From: Miscanthus floridulus
Lineage: Eukaryota > Streptophyta > Magnoliopsida > Poales > Poaceae
Direction of reading: 5' to 3'
Assembly (NCBI RefSeq): GCF_019320115.1
Contig: NC_089591.1
Coordinates: 15,881,169-15,945,168, forward strand
DNA: 64,000 nt
In this document: piece by piece, positions 34,588 to 45,540 of the stretch
Layout: each line of letters begins with the position of its first letter
Numbering within the stretch: position 1 is the stretch's first letter
Program-made: the position numbers and the translations under genes
Notes under the pieces: generated by a model
The model's input: the letters and a program-made list of their open reading frames with translations, nothing else
What the model was told of the DNA's origin: nothing
Database searches by the model: none

Positions 34588-35000
34588 TCACCTCCCCGGC
34601 CACCCTTGACGCCGCCTTCCTCACCGGAGGGCACCCTGAGGCTCGCCCACCTCGCCGGAGTAGCCCCGATGCCGCGGCCCTCACCGAGGAGCCCCTGTCC
34701 GCCCCCGACGCCACGCGCGCCACGCCGCCATCGATTTCACCTTCCCGGCCACCCCGACGCTGCCTTCCTCACAGGAGGGCACCCCGACGCTCGCCCACCT
34801 CGCCGAAGTAGCCCCGACGCCGCGCCCCTCAAGGAGGAGCCCCTAGCTGCCCCCGACGCCGCGCGCGCGCCACGCCACTGATTTCGCTTTCCCGGGCCAC
34901 CCCGGCCCGACGCCGCGCCTTCTTCCTCACCGGAGGGCATCCCGATGCCCACCCACACCTCGCCGGAGTAGCCCTGATGACGCCGCGCCCGGCCAGGAGC
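34588..35000 (+). repeat. GC-rich tandem repeat in the E2 leader, about three diverged units near 150 bp
   Basis: Units contain CCGGCCACCC, then ACGCCGCCTTCCTCAC, GGAGGGCA(C/T)CC, CGCCCACCTCGCC and CCCCGACGCCGCG. The repeat yields open frames on both strands with Pro/Arg/Ala composition and no domain. I regard them as noncoding. Confidence 0.65.
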
Positions 35001-35283
35001 CCCCGTGCCTCGATCCAGGCCGCTATCCACCACCGCCCGTCGCTGTATATTAATTAATGTATACATGTATAATTTTTCCTTAGGAAAAAAAATCAATTGT
35101 GTTATACTGATACCATGTGGCCTATACCCTAAACCCTAAACCACCCTAAACCACCCTGAACCCTCCCCGGCCACCGACGCTGGCCGGCCGCCCCTCGCAG
35201 GCACCATCCGCCCCGAAATGTGTATGAAATGTCTATGAAACCCTAATTGCATAATTATTGTTTTATAATTGTTTAGGCTCTCT

Positions 35284-38200
35284 ATGGCTGACCCGAGAGA
35301 CAATGACCTAGAGGCGGAAATGATGGATATTATCAACGCCGGCACTGAACATTGTGCCGATGTTGATAATGACCAGCAGGAAGACGATGGGAGTCAATAC
35401 TTGAATCTCGATCATATTGTTGAGGAAGCTCTTCATGAAGATAATTCCAGCGAGGTATATATTTCTCAATATCTAGCTCTCATTTATTTATTATGCATAC
35501 ATGTAGCCCACTAGATCGGCCTTCATTTTATAATACTTTTTGTGTTTCTATGCGTACATAGCCGTCTAGATCGACGACGACGATGGGGAACACAAAGAAT
35601 GTTCAAGGGGCCAAAAAGCCATTGGAAGGCCGCTACATCATCTCAGAATTCAACGTGGCTATAGGCGAACCACTAGGACAATATGCACAAAAATTCGTGT
35701 ACCACTGTGGGTACCTTGTAAGGGACAAGCTCTCGATCAATGCCCGTGAATGGAAAAAAAATAACAATGCTCCTCATATTAGTTATGTCTCTGATAAGGA
35801 CAAGGAGCTGATTTGGCAAGATGTTCTTGCACATTTCATGCTCCAAACAGATGATTATCATTAAGACATCACCCACTGAAAGGTTGACGAAGCGAGTTAG
35901 GCACTGGACAATGAAGAAGATGGCCACCCAATTCCAATCTTGGAAGAAGCAGTTGTACAAATCATACGTCAAGAAGAACAAGACTCCAAATTGGAACAAT
36001 AAGGGCCCAATCGCTGAAGGCAAGGCCCTACTAGGAGGAATTTGTATAGTACAAGACATCAGAAGAGGGTGCGGAACGGGCGAGAAGGAACCAAGAGAAT
36101 TCCAGACAAAAGCAATACCACCATAACATGGGATTAGGTGGCTACGCGACTTCCGTTCCCAAGTGGCAAAAAATGGAAGCAGACCTTATTGCCAAGGGGG
36201 TCGTACCTGAATCAGCACCGTGGCCTGAACGCACAAAGCGTTGGTTTTTAGGTCTTGGGGGAGGATTGGACCCGGTCACCGGGAAGCTCATCCATGGCAC
36301 AAAACTCGAAAGAGCAACAGAAAGGTTGATTCAAATTTTAAAAGCTAGAGATAGTGGACTATTCCGGCCCAACAGAGAGAAAGATGAACTGACATATTCC
36401 ATCGGGACTGCTGAGCATTGTGGATGAACTAGAGGCAAAGGGGCCATTCCAGTGGGTGCAAGGTTTCCCTGAATGGATTGATTTGTACAGAAGCTACCAA
36501 AGACTGAAGGATGAGGAGGTAGAGAGGATCTGCATCTTGCAGCAATATGTTATTGAGTCACGGGAAGCGGTGCTTGAATCACAAAGGCGTGAAAAAGAAA
36601 TGCAAGCAAAAATGCAAGAGGAAGTCGCAAGGCAAGTGCAAATACAATTGAGTGCCCACGGGATTACAACAGCTCCGGGAATCAACATTAGCCCCCCCCC
36701 CTCGATCAGTTGAGAAGCAGTTGTGCTTCTATGGAGCTGCCTGATGCCATAAAAGATGCAGAGCTGCGCTTCCCCGTGGATGACGTCACTGAACCTTTTA
36801 CATCATGTGAGCTGCACATTCCAAAAGACAATGGCACAATTAAGGTGGCTATTGGTGTTGTAAACCCTATCGACTGTACCAAGACACCAAGAATCCATGG
36901 GGCAGTAGTACCAGCTGGATATGCTGCCGTCTCGGTGGATAAAGCTATTGAAGGTTTTAGTGATGTGCCTCTTGACATTCATGGAGGTGATGGGGAGAAG
37001 ACCATGGGAGAAGTAGAGAAGTCATTCATTGCATGGCGCAAGCGCTACATCAATATTCCCGAGAAGCCATTGCCGCACAATAGGTATGGATGAAAGTGAA
37101 CGAAACAATTTTTTTATTAATTTTATATTGCCTCTTAAATAACAATTGACTCATTGTCTTCTGTACGCACACAGCAGGGCCTCCCCCAACCTAAGGTCTC
37201 CAACGCATGTTCCCCCACCTCCTCCCATGAACCAGGGAAGATGGCTGCAAACAAATAAGCCATCTGCCCCGCCGGCGAAGACGACCAAGAAGGCCCCCCA
37301 TGAAACCAAGGCCAATTCCACAGAAATTGCTTGGTGAAATGAGTAAAGAGGAGTTAGATGATGCGATTAAAAAAACCATCGGAGCATTCTTCTCAAGCAC
37401 AGGGAAGAGGAAGCAGCAGGAGCAGAAGCACTTCCACCTACCTCCAGCTAAACTAAGGCGGATGGTGGAAGCTGAGCAGAAAAAGAGGCGGCAAGCTTAT
37501 AAGCCCTCGCCACCATCAGACTTTGACCGCACTCTTAGCAAGATAATCAAGAAAGCTGCTAAAGCAGGGAAAACTGTGGCACAACTCGAAGAACAAGAAT
37601 TGCAATCAGTCCCTCCTCTAGTTATTGCTAATGAATATGGTTCAAACATAGATATGCTGGATATGATGGAAATACCTGCTGATAAAGAAGTGGATATGGC
37701 AGAACTTGCTAACTTTTATGCTATGAGAGGTATCGACCTTGGCGATTTCCTCTTCGAAAGTGCACCGGTAGCAGATGAATGGCAGAAATATGAGCATGAC
37801 AGGAGTCTATGGAATCCTAAGACCATCAATGAACTGGGTACACAATTGTTCAAGCTAAACACCTTGTACCTCAACGCGTGTCACTAGAAAGAGTTCTATA
37901 TTTCTGTCAGAATCAAAGACGACCATTGGTTCCGTGGTGATGACGTTATGTACATTGAGTTTGCTGAATTACACCAACTAGTCCACCGGAACTCTCTCGA
38001 CAAGACTCTCATCAGCTGCTATTATCTGTAAGTGATTCTTTCTACTAATTAATAATAAGTCGCTACGTACGTACATGTCTGTGTTTATTATCCTCACTCT
38101 ATATATATGATGCAGGTTTGAGATAGGAGAGTGCAAAAAGAGAGGGTGTACTGATATTGGTTTCATTGATCCACATATCGTATTCAAAAACCCTAAACCC

Positions 38201-38794
38201 CAACCAACATGGAAAGCAGAAATGGAGGCCAATATCAAGATGTTCTTAGAGAAGCAACATGACAAGAAATGTATACTCTTCCCCTACAACTTCAGGTAAG
38301 TGTTCATAATGTCGACGATCGTGTATCCATATATATATGTTCACTGTACCTGTTAGCTAATTAATGAGTGTTAATGGACATGGCAGCGAACACTGGATAT
38401 TGATGGAACTCGATCTGGAGAAAGGTCTTCTAGGCATCTAGGACTCGATGAGAAAAGAGCAAAAAGAGTTCCAAGAGATGATAGATACTATTTAGAGGTA
38501 ATTGCAGTCTCACTAGCAAAACTATTCTAGTCTCTCTGCATGCAAATTAATGGTCCAAATATTTTTTATGTTATTTGGTAGTTGTTGGGAAAAGGTCCTG
38601 TTAGGAACACCATATGAAACACAAAGTGCCACTGAAAGTAGTGCTATACAAAGTAAGTACTATATACCTACCTTAGTTCAATTTCCCTATGCTCGAATGA
38701 TGACGAATCTTTTTCTCGTAAAGTGGGTTCTGCTGCAGCCCCAGGGGACCAATCTCTGTGGATACTATGTTTGCAAGTTCATGAGAGTGTGCTA
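35284..38794 (+). pseudogene. CACTA TNP1-like (Transposase_24 type) protein fused to a Ulp1-like peptidase
   Basis: This multi-exon gene begins at ATG 35284 (MADPRDNDLEAEMMDIINAG). Exon a is 35284-35454; exon b 35562-37083 carries NVAIGEPLGQYAQKFVYHCG, a WKKQLYKSYVKKN basic stretch, GLGGYATSVPKWQKMEADL and a coiled-coil segment (REAVLESQRREKEMQAKMQE). Exon c is 37175-38027 and exon d 38116-38295. Exon e (38387-38497) has HWILMELD, then a stop, then DSMRKEQ. A later exon (from about 38724) has QPQGTNLCGYYVCKFM. His, Asp, Gln and Cys sit in the order of C48 peptidases. The a/b, c/d and d/e junctions keep phase. Frameshifts near 35864, 36125, 36410 and 36700 and stops near 37886 and 38440 break it; one frameshift falls in a run of nine or ten C, so part may be sequencing error. 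Confidence 0.75.
37888..38794 (+). pseudogene. Ulp1-like (C48) peptidase region of the E2 gene
   Basis: This is the same frame as the preceding TNP1-like part after a TAG at 37885-37887, so it reads as its C-terminal domain. The recognisable order is KKCILFPYNFSEHWILMELD (His of the triad in HW), then DSMRKEQKEF (Asp), then QPQGTNLCGYYVC (Gln and Cys). In plants, Ulp1 proteases remove SUMO; copies inside CACTA and Mutator-like elements have unknown function. The exon between 38582 and 38652 (CWEKVLLGTPYETQSAT) joins the Asp and Cys parts, but its phase to the last exon is not resolved. An AT microsatellite (38851-38886) follows. Confidence 0.7.
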
Positions 38795-38848
38795 AAAAAG
38801 AACTAGTCTAGAGCAAAAAAGGGTAAGTGTACACAATATATATATATT

Positions 38849-38850
<2 letters not shown>

Positions 38851-38886
<36 letters not shown>
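38851..38886. repeat. (TA)n microsatellite
   Basis: This is an uninterrupted TA run in E2 after the Ulp1-like region. A second short run lies near 38928-38941. Confidence 0.95.
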
Positions 38887-38889
<3 letters not shown>

Positions 38890-39717
38890 GTGATAGATAC
38901 AATTTATTTATCATTATTCTTGATACATATATATATATATACTAATATACTTTTTCTTTATCTCATATCTCAAATTGAAGACTCGTTGGTTGAAGGAAAA
39001 AACCCTGGACACACACCATCTCAAAGCAATCCAAGAGACAATAGGTGGATTTCTGAATGATCGGGTCTTAACTCCCGGCGGTGAGTTTTACTATGACCCA
39101 AATATGTGATGATGAAAGCCAAATTTCATATTGATCCAAAGAACATGTGATGATGAAATGTACAATTAATGCAAACTTTACATGTGACGATGAAATGTAA
39201 TATTATGTTTTAGTTTACTTTTACTTGTGTTGCTTGCATGCATTGATCGAGCGAAAACTTTATAGTACACGCGCGTATACGTATATTACTTTGCAGCGAA
39301 TAATGCGTATTCAAAACCAAATTAAAATAAAAAAGAATCATCAATTGAAATAAGCAGGAAAAGAAAAAAAAAGACCCTTTAGTCTCGGTTGGTAATACCA
39401 ACCGGGAATAAAGGGGCCAGCCCAGGCGCTGGCGTGGCTACCTTTTTAGTCCTGGTTGGTATCACCAACCGAGACTAAAGGTCCACTTCTATTCCCGGCT
39501 ACTAACCCTTTATTCCCGAACTCCTATTCCCGGCTGCGTAACCGGGAATAAAGGGGGTTGGCAGCTGGGAATAGAAGCCCTTTTTTTACTAGTGTGGTTT
39601 ATCGGGAAACGCCATTTTGCCGAGTGTTTTTCGCCGGGCACTCAGCGAAGACTTTGCTGAGTGCCCCAAAAACACTCGGCAAACATTTTTTGAAAAAAAT
39701 AAAAAAAAAAGCATCAG

Positions 39718-40330
39718 CCACCGGAGGAAGAAAGGGCGCCGCCGGATCCGGTCACCCCGCTCGCACCGGCGTTGGCCCACCACCGCTGCCACCGGATCCA
39801 GCCTCCCCACGCCGTGCCACCACCGGAGGGAGAGAGAAGAGAGGGTGCTGCCAGAGGAAGAAGGGGCGCCAGTCGGATCTGGCCACCCCACTCGCACCGG
39901 CGCTGGCCCGCCACCACCGCCATCGAATCTAGCCTCCCCACGCTGCACCACCACCTGGAGGGAGAGAGAAGAGAGGGTGCCACCGGAGGAAGAAAGGGCA
40001 CCGCCAGATCCGTCCTCCCCACGCCGCTCTGCCACCGGATCCGGCCTCCCCGTGCCGCGCCACCACCGGAGGGAGAGAGAAGAGAGGGTGCCGCTGAAGG
40101 AAGAAAGGGCGCCGCCGGATCCGGCCTCCACGCACCGCGCCGCCACCGGATCCGGCCTCCCCCGCCACGCCGCCACCGGAGGGAGGATAGAGGGCGCCGG
40201 AGAGGGAGAGGGAGGAGGGGAGGGCACCAGGAGGAGGAGGGAGAGGGGAGCTGGGAGGGGAGGGAGGGAGGGGCGTGCGGCGTGCGGGGTGACGGAGGGC
40301 GCGGTGTGTGGGGTGACCGAGGGGGCGGTG
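39718..40330. repeat. GC-rich minisatellite in the right arm of E1
   Basis: About four units of 110-135 bp occur, each with CCACCGGAGG(A/G)AG, GAGAGAGAAGAGAGGGTG (39830, 39963, 40076) and CGCCGGATCCGGCC. Both strands stay open for 200-300 codons by composition, giving Arg/Gly/Pro-rich frames that I do not accept as genes. The left boundary of the 9.1 kb duplication falls in the third unit. Confidence 0.8.
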
Positions 40331-40344
40331 TGCGGCTTTTATTT

Positions 40345-40825
40345 CCAGGAAAAAAATTTGCCAGGGAGTGTTGTAGATCTAGCACTCCGCAAAGGTTTTT
40401 TTTTATTTTTTTCTTCTCCTTTTTTCAAAAAAAGATTTTATATTTCTTTGCCAAGTGTTGCAGATCTAGCACTCGGCAAAGAATTTTTTTTCCTTCTTCT
40501 TCTTTTCCAGAAAAAATATTTTATATTTCTTTGCCGAGTGTCGTAGATCTAGCATTGGGCAAAGTTTTTTTTTTATTTTTTTCCTTCTCCTTCTTTTTCT
40601 GAAAAAATATTTTATTTCTTTGCCGAGTGTTTTTTTGACACTCGGCAAACCTGCTCTTTGCCGATTGTTTTTTTTACACTCGGCAAACCCCCTATTTTGC
40701 CGTGTGTGTTTTTTTGCCGAGTGTTTTTAGCGCAGCACTCGGCAAAATCACTTATTCGTCGAGTGTCCGAGGGAATACACTCGGCAAACTTAAAAACACT
40801 CGGCAAATTTTAGGATCTGGTAGTG
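40345..40825. repeat. Subterminal repeat array of E1 (TTTGCCGAGTG/CACTCGGCAAA)
   Basis: More than ten copies of the 11-bp motif occur in both orientations between T-rich spacers, ending at the TIR. Such arrays are transposase-binding regions in CACTA elements. The array is repeated at 49455-49932. Confidence 0.85.
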
Positions 40826-41579
40826 AGGCGCGTGTTTGGGCCGCTTCCTCCATTGTTGCGGCTGCTCTTCACCATAAAGCTAGTTCTTGGATTTGGAAGA
40901 ATCGCTTGAACTTTTTGCTTTAAGGTTAGTAACAAGCATCCACTCCTTTGATTTTGTTGCATAATTAACATTGTTTTGATGGCTACATTGCTTAATTCTC
41001 ATTCTAGTTCTTTCTCCATTCTAAATAGCACTTGTCCAATTGGAGTTTGTGCAAAGCTTCCAAGCAAATTGTGGTAAATCCATCATCTAAAAGGTTGGTA
41101 TCTATGAACACATTTAAATTCCTAGCTAATTACATGGTGGTCAAGATGATTGTTAGTATGTGATGCTATAATTAGTTCTTAGGAGTAGAGTAGATTCTTT
41201 TACAATTTTGATGAGCAAATTAATCCATGTGTCACCTACCAACATATTGTTTGTAGCTACATTGTTGTTCATGATCATGTCTCCAATATTAGTCTTTTTT
41301 AATTAGTGTCTCCATTTTTATGTGGCATTGAGTAGAATAATTGTTCTTCATTATTGTACAATAATTGTTTTTTAATGGGGCTATGATTTTCAACTTATAC
41401 GGCCGGGGCTACCAATTTCATTTTTTTAATAATTAGTGTAGAATATTTTTTTCCTAAAATGGGGTGACTAGATTAAATAAGTGTAGAATAAATGGCATTT
41501 TCGAGTTACAATTGTTGTTCATTAAGCTCGACTTGTTATTAATTTCTCTGTAATTACTATCTCAATATTTTTTTGCAGA

Positions 41580-42758
41580 GATGGATCGAAAGTGGATACA
41601 TCTGTCCTGAACGGACAAGTGGTACATGCTTGGCATCAGCAAGTTTATCGCCGATGCTGGGGATGGAAACCCTATCTTTTGTCCATGCAAAGATTGCATG
41701 AATCAAAGGAAATGGGAGAGAATTGAGTTTGTACAAATGCACTTGATTACCAGGGTGTTCATGCCAAACTATACGATATGGAGTATGCATGGGGAGGTTG
41801 GTGTGAATGTTTCGTAGAAAAACGATGATGATGTGGCCATGCCTGATGTAGTCATCCACAAGGCTATTACTAACGAGGAATCTATGGCTGCCGTTAATGA
41901 TGTGTTTGAACCCAATGTCAACATGGAACCTATGGCCACAATTAATGATATATTTAGGAATACGCTAGCTGACTGACACCGAGGATGATGATGGCATTTC
42001 TCGGCTGATACGTAATGCAGAGGGTGGATGTCTTAGTGATAGATAGCTAAAAAAGCTAGAGAAGACAAGACAAGATGGCAAAACACCATTGTATAAGGAT
42101 TGTCTAGTGAGCAAATTAGAAGCCAACATCATGCTATTAGAGTTTAAATCTACAAACAGATTGAACTGATAAAGGCTTCGATCAGTTGTTAGGTATAGTA
42201 AGGAAACTACTCCAAAAAAATGAGCTACCAGAAAAGACATACTGGCCAAGCAAATGATCTGCCCCATCGGCTTCGAGGTTGAAAAAATCCACTCGTGTTC
42301 CAATGATTGCATATTGTATTGTGGAGACGAATACAAAGAGTTGGATGCGTGCCCCAAGTGTGAAGCTCCACGGTACAAGGAAGGGTTGTCAGATGAGGGT
42401 ACCAAGACCAGAGGACAGTCTCATAAAGGTTGTTTGGTATTTCCCTATAGCTCCCCGGGTGCATAGGCTATTTGCAAATGCAAAGTCAGAGAAGCTATTG
42501 CGCTAGCATGGACAAGAGCGTAAGAAAGATAAAATGATGAGGCACCCCGTCGATGGGAAGGACTAGAGGACTATCAATACTATGTTCTATAAGAACATCA
42601 GTGGAGAGGTAAGGCACCTTTGGTTTGGTTTGAGCACAGATGAGATGAATCCTTTTGAACAGGTTAGAAGCAATCATAGCACCTGGCCAGTGATGCTCTG
42701 TATATAAAACCTTTCACCTTGGCTCTGTATGAAGCAGGTCGTACATCTAGATGCCACT
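41580..42758 (+). pseudogene. TNP2-type CACTA transposase fragment of F, copy 1
   Basis: This starts MDRKWIHLS after a splice-like ttttttgcag, then has the transposase-associated domain (FCPCKDCMNQRKWERIEFVQ, HLITRVFMPNYTIWSMHGE). Further on comes the Transposase_21 start (VEKIHSCSNDCILYCGDEYK, ACPKCEAPRYK). TNP2 is the catalytic transposase of En/Spm elements. The frame has stops and is cut at 42758 by the LTR of element D, so most of the protein is lost. One-base insertions near 41970, 42166 and 42416, absent from copy 2, break this copy further. Confidence 0.82.
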
Positions 42759-43971
42759 TATTGATATATTTAAACACACACAGGATAAATCCACAAGTAC
42801 ACAGATATCGATATAGCACTTCACCGAAAAGTATTCCAGAATATCAAACACAAGGAAACATGTGCGAGACTAACTAAGTCTAACTTAACCTATAGTAGTA
42901 ACAAGACTTAAGATAATAGGAGCGTAAGGGAGATCACTAGGGTCTTCTAATTCTAACTTCAATAAGCTATGTCTTCTACTATTCAATATGGGGATATTAC
43001 TAAGGAAAACACAGACAAAGTATGTTTCCTATAGTAACTTGGTCTTTCTTCGGCCTACAAATGGGATATGGTCTACAAAGGACTCAACGAGGCTATAAGA
43101 GTCACCCTCGCGATCTACCACCTGATCTAGAATGTAGGATACATCCACAAGTAATTGAGTCTAAGCACCATGCTTACACTATGCATATTACTCTAATCCA
43201 AGAGCGACAAGGATTAAAGTACTCAAAAGAGTTGCAAACCTGAAGAACAATATAAACATGTTACTTACTTGAATTAGAAGTTGATTACTAGAGAAATCTC
43301 AGAAGCAAGCTCAAGAAGAACTTGATTTCACTAGGGTACAAGCCATAGAGAGAGCATCGATAGGCCGGGACATCCTCCAAACTTTTCACTCACACTCTAT
43401 CTCACTATTTCTAATACAAGACTATATCCTAACTTGGAGGACTGATCTTCTCTTGATTGCTAGCTCTGATCCTGGTAGGGATATGAATTAGGGTTGCTGG
43501 ATTTTAGAACTTAGGATCCTCCTCTTTAGGAGGGGGTACATGGAGGTATATATAGGGGGGTACGTCAATCCTAGACCCTTGGATCAAACTGACCTTAATC
43601 AACGATGTAGATGTGATCTTAAAGGCGGTGCAGAACCATCATAAAAATGAGAGGCTGACAGGTGGGCCCCTAGGGGCTGGGTGGCCTGACAATGGGGCTG
43701 ACCGGCCCCACATATCAGTGACACGTGTCCTACTTCTATGGATTGCCTTCTGGAGTCTTCCCACATCAGTCTCGATGTGGATAAATGCGATTTGCTTTGA
43801 CTGAATAGGTCCTCCTTGGCGGTTTTCTGATTAAATCCTGCTGAAAACACAGATTCACCAAAACTCATGGAATATGTCAGTTTAAACCCCTAAGTCTATG
43901 TTGGTGATCTATTTTAATCATTTATGCAGGGTATATTGATGGTTTATGATTGACATTAACTACCGTCAACA
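42759..43971 (-). repeat. Element D 3' LTR, copy 1
   Basis: The plus-strand edges are (T)ATTGATATATTTAAAC (mutated TGTTG...) and ACTACCGTCAACA. A TATA box lies at 43547-43554. Homology to the LTRs of A and B is clear along the whole length, for example CAGATTCACCAAAACTCATG near 43852. Confidence 0.85.
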
Positions 43972-45540
43972 AACTCCCCCACACTTAGGCTTTTACTCAT
44001 CCTAGATAAAAGGATGGATTACTTAAGACATAACCTTGGGACAAGACATCAACATAAAACTATTCCCAGTCATTCATGCACTATAGGATTTAAAGTGTCT
44101 ACCATGAAACTTTGGGCGGTGGAAGAATGGAACAGCTTAAAATAGATCACCATCTTATTTTAGTCAAGTCAATTGGATAAACATTTTGAGATTTTTTAAA
44201 ACAAAACATAGCTTACCTTCTCCTTTTATGGTACTCTCAAATCACTCAGTGTATGTGGTATTTGTGAATCCTTACCAAGGCATAGACAACTTTGCCTTCT
44301 TTTTACCTACTTCTAAAAGTCTATATGTGGAGCTCAGGTAGGAATAAATATGAGAACATACTTGTTTTGCCTATATTGTAAAGTCAAAACAAGGATTCGA
44401 GGAGAAAAATATCATACTCTTAGATCAATATGTGCATGTGTGTGGATGAATATATATGGTGGCTAACCTAATTCTACTATGCTCTTTGAAACATATCTCT
44501 CTTGTTGAAACTTGAAACACTTTGCAAGAAAACATGGGCTATCCTATTCATTTCTTTCTCTTCTTCTTTTTTAGGCAGGCATCTAAGTACCCATTATTTT
44601 AGATATCTTGGACACTTGTCCATTTTTTTTAACTTTCTCTTTCTTTTTTTCTTATGAATAACTTTTGCATTGCCCATGCTTCTTTTCTGCAACAGAACTT
44701 TTTCAAGAGAGACATTTACAAGAACTTGGAGCATTTATTAGGTGGAATCATAACAAGCATATTTTTGTGTCTATTCCTAGTGTAGGAGTAGAACATTTTT
44801 GGGTGGATGGAAAACATGTTTTTACATACTCCCAGTGTAGGAGCAGCAGATATATATGTGAAGTATACGTGATCTTGATCTTGAGAGCATGATAAGTTTC
44901 TCAACAAGGATCACAAGGTTTGACCAAACCCAATACAATGAGAAGTAGTATATGTAGAAGGTTTTCCTAGTCTATCATATATGTGTGGCTTTGCTAGGAC
45001 ATTGCTTTTACCACAAAGGAGAGGTGTAGCTATAAATTTTAACTTTTTTGAAATAAAATTCTCCAATAACGAGACATCAAGAATCAAGTTGTCATTATTC
45101 TACTATATCTCATTTGACAACAACTTGAGTAACATGGGGTCCCTAATAATATGTTCCCAACAATGGTAAGACTTCTAGGAAAAGTGTTATGTCAGTCTAT
45201 CCTTCAAGTCATGACTAAAATAATCTTTTCTCATGTTTTAAAGTTGTTTTATCAAAGGGTTTTCAATTTAGTTTGAAACAGAAAGCAAGATAGGTGAAAA
45301 TAGATCATACGGGACTCAAACCTGACCGTGGACAAAGCACGAGGCAAGGCGATGATGGGCTGGGCTAGTCGGCCTATGTAGGAGACCGAGCGGCCCAATC
45401 TTAGGCCCGTCCAGGTCCAACTTTGGCGAGCATGGTTCATGTTCCATTGGTTTCTGCAATTCATGATTTTTGTGATCGGAACTCATTTTATTGTCGCGAT
45501 GACTTTCCCCCACACTTGTTTCATGTTTACCTTTATGCAC
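43972..45540 (-). other. Element D 3' noncoding region, copy 1 (ends in TSD TGCAC of C)
   Basis: The first bases (AACTCCCCCACACTTAGG, minus-strand purine tract) adjoin the LTR. The rest has no supported gene. Segment 44220-44900 is homologous to element B 9150-9900. The last five bases, TGCAC (45536-45540), are the target duplication of element C. Confidence 0.75.

Larger units (their letters stand above)
32732..39594 (+). mobile_element. Element E2: CACTA transposon nested in E1, with TNP1-like/Ulp1 gene
   Basis: E2 is 6863 bp with ends CACTACTAGAAAAC (32732) and ...TTTTTTTACTAGTG (ending 39594), and a perfect TGG duplication (32729-32731 and 39595-39597). Subterminal arrays of TTTAGTCCCGG and its complement CCGGGACTAAAGG lie at 32770-33020, 34300-34495 and 39375-39560. 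Inside are a TATA box, a GC-rich repeated leader and a multi-exon gene (35284-38794). No TNP2-type (Transposase_21) domain is present, so mobility may need help from another element. The gene still has canonical splice sites, so E2 may be fairly young. Confidence 0.93.
32638..40825. mobile_element. Element E1: short CACTA transposon, split by E2
   Basis: The ends are CACTACCGGATCCAGGAAC (32638) and the inverted ...TTAGGATCTGGTAGTG (ending 40825). The 3-bp target duplication AGG is perfect (32635-32637 and 40826-40828). Without E2 it is about 1.3 kb and contains no transposase. It has only TTTGCCGAGTG/CACTCGGCAAA subterminal repeats and a GC-rich minisatellite, so it is non-autonomous. The last part of E1 (from 39961) is repeated at 49062-49932 by the large duplication. 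Confidence 0.92.
32329..42758 (+). mobile_element. Element F: degraded CACTA (En/Spm) transposon, interrupted by E1 and by D
   Basis: The 5' end is probably near 32329, where CGCTTCTACAGAATCGG looks like a mutated CACTACTACAG terminus. It is followed by subterminal repeats with an ACCG(G/T)CGGTGAT or ACCGGCAGTGA core (32360-32575). The body continues after E1 (from 40829) with a spacer and a TNP2-type transposase start (41580-42758), cut by Ty3 element D. The remainder and the 3' end would lie beyond the window. That the pieces on both sides of E1 belong to one element follows from the clean AGG target duplication of E1; the exact 5' terminus is uncertain. Confidence 0.6.

Noticed and set aside
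34476..35096. Pro/Arg/Ala-rich ORFs upstream of the E2 gene
   Set aside because: They result from a GC-rich tandem repeat in the leader and are open on both strands.
39558..40602. Long overlapping ORFs on both strands (up to 309 codons) in the GC-rich part of E1, and their copies at 49000-49920
   Set aside because: They follow the minisatellite in several frames at once, are Arg/Gly/Pro/Ser-rich with no domain, and run into the TIR and T-rich arrays; this is a composition effect.
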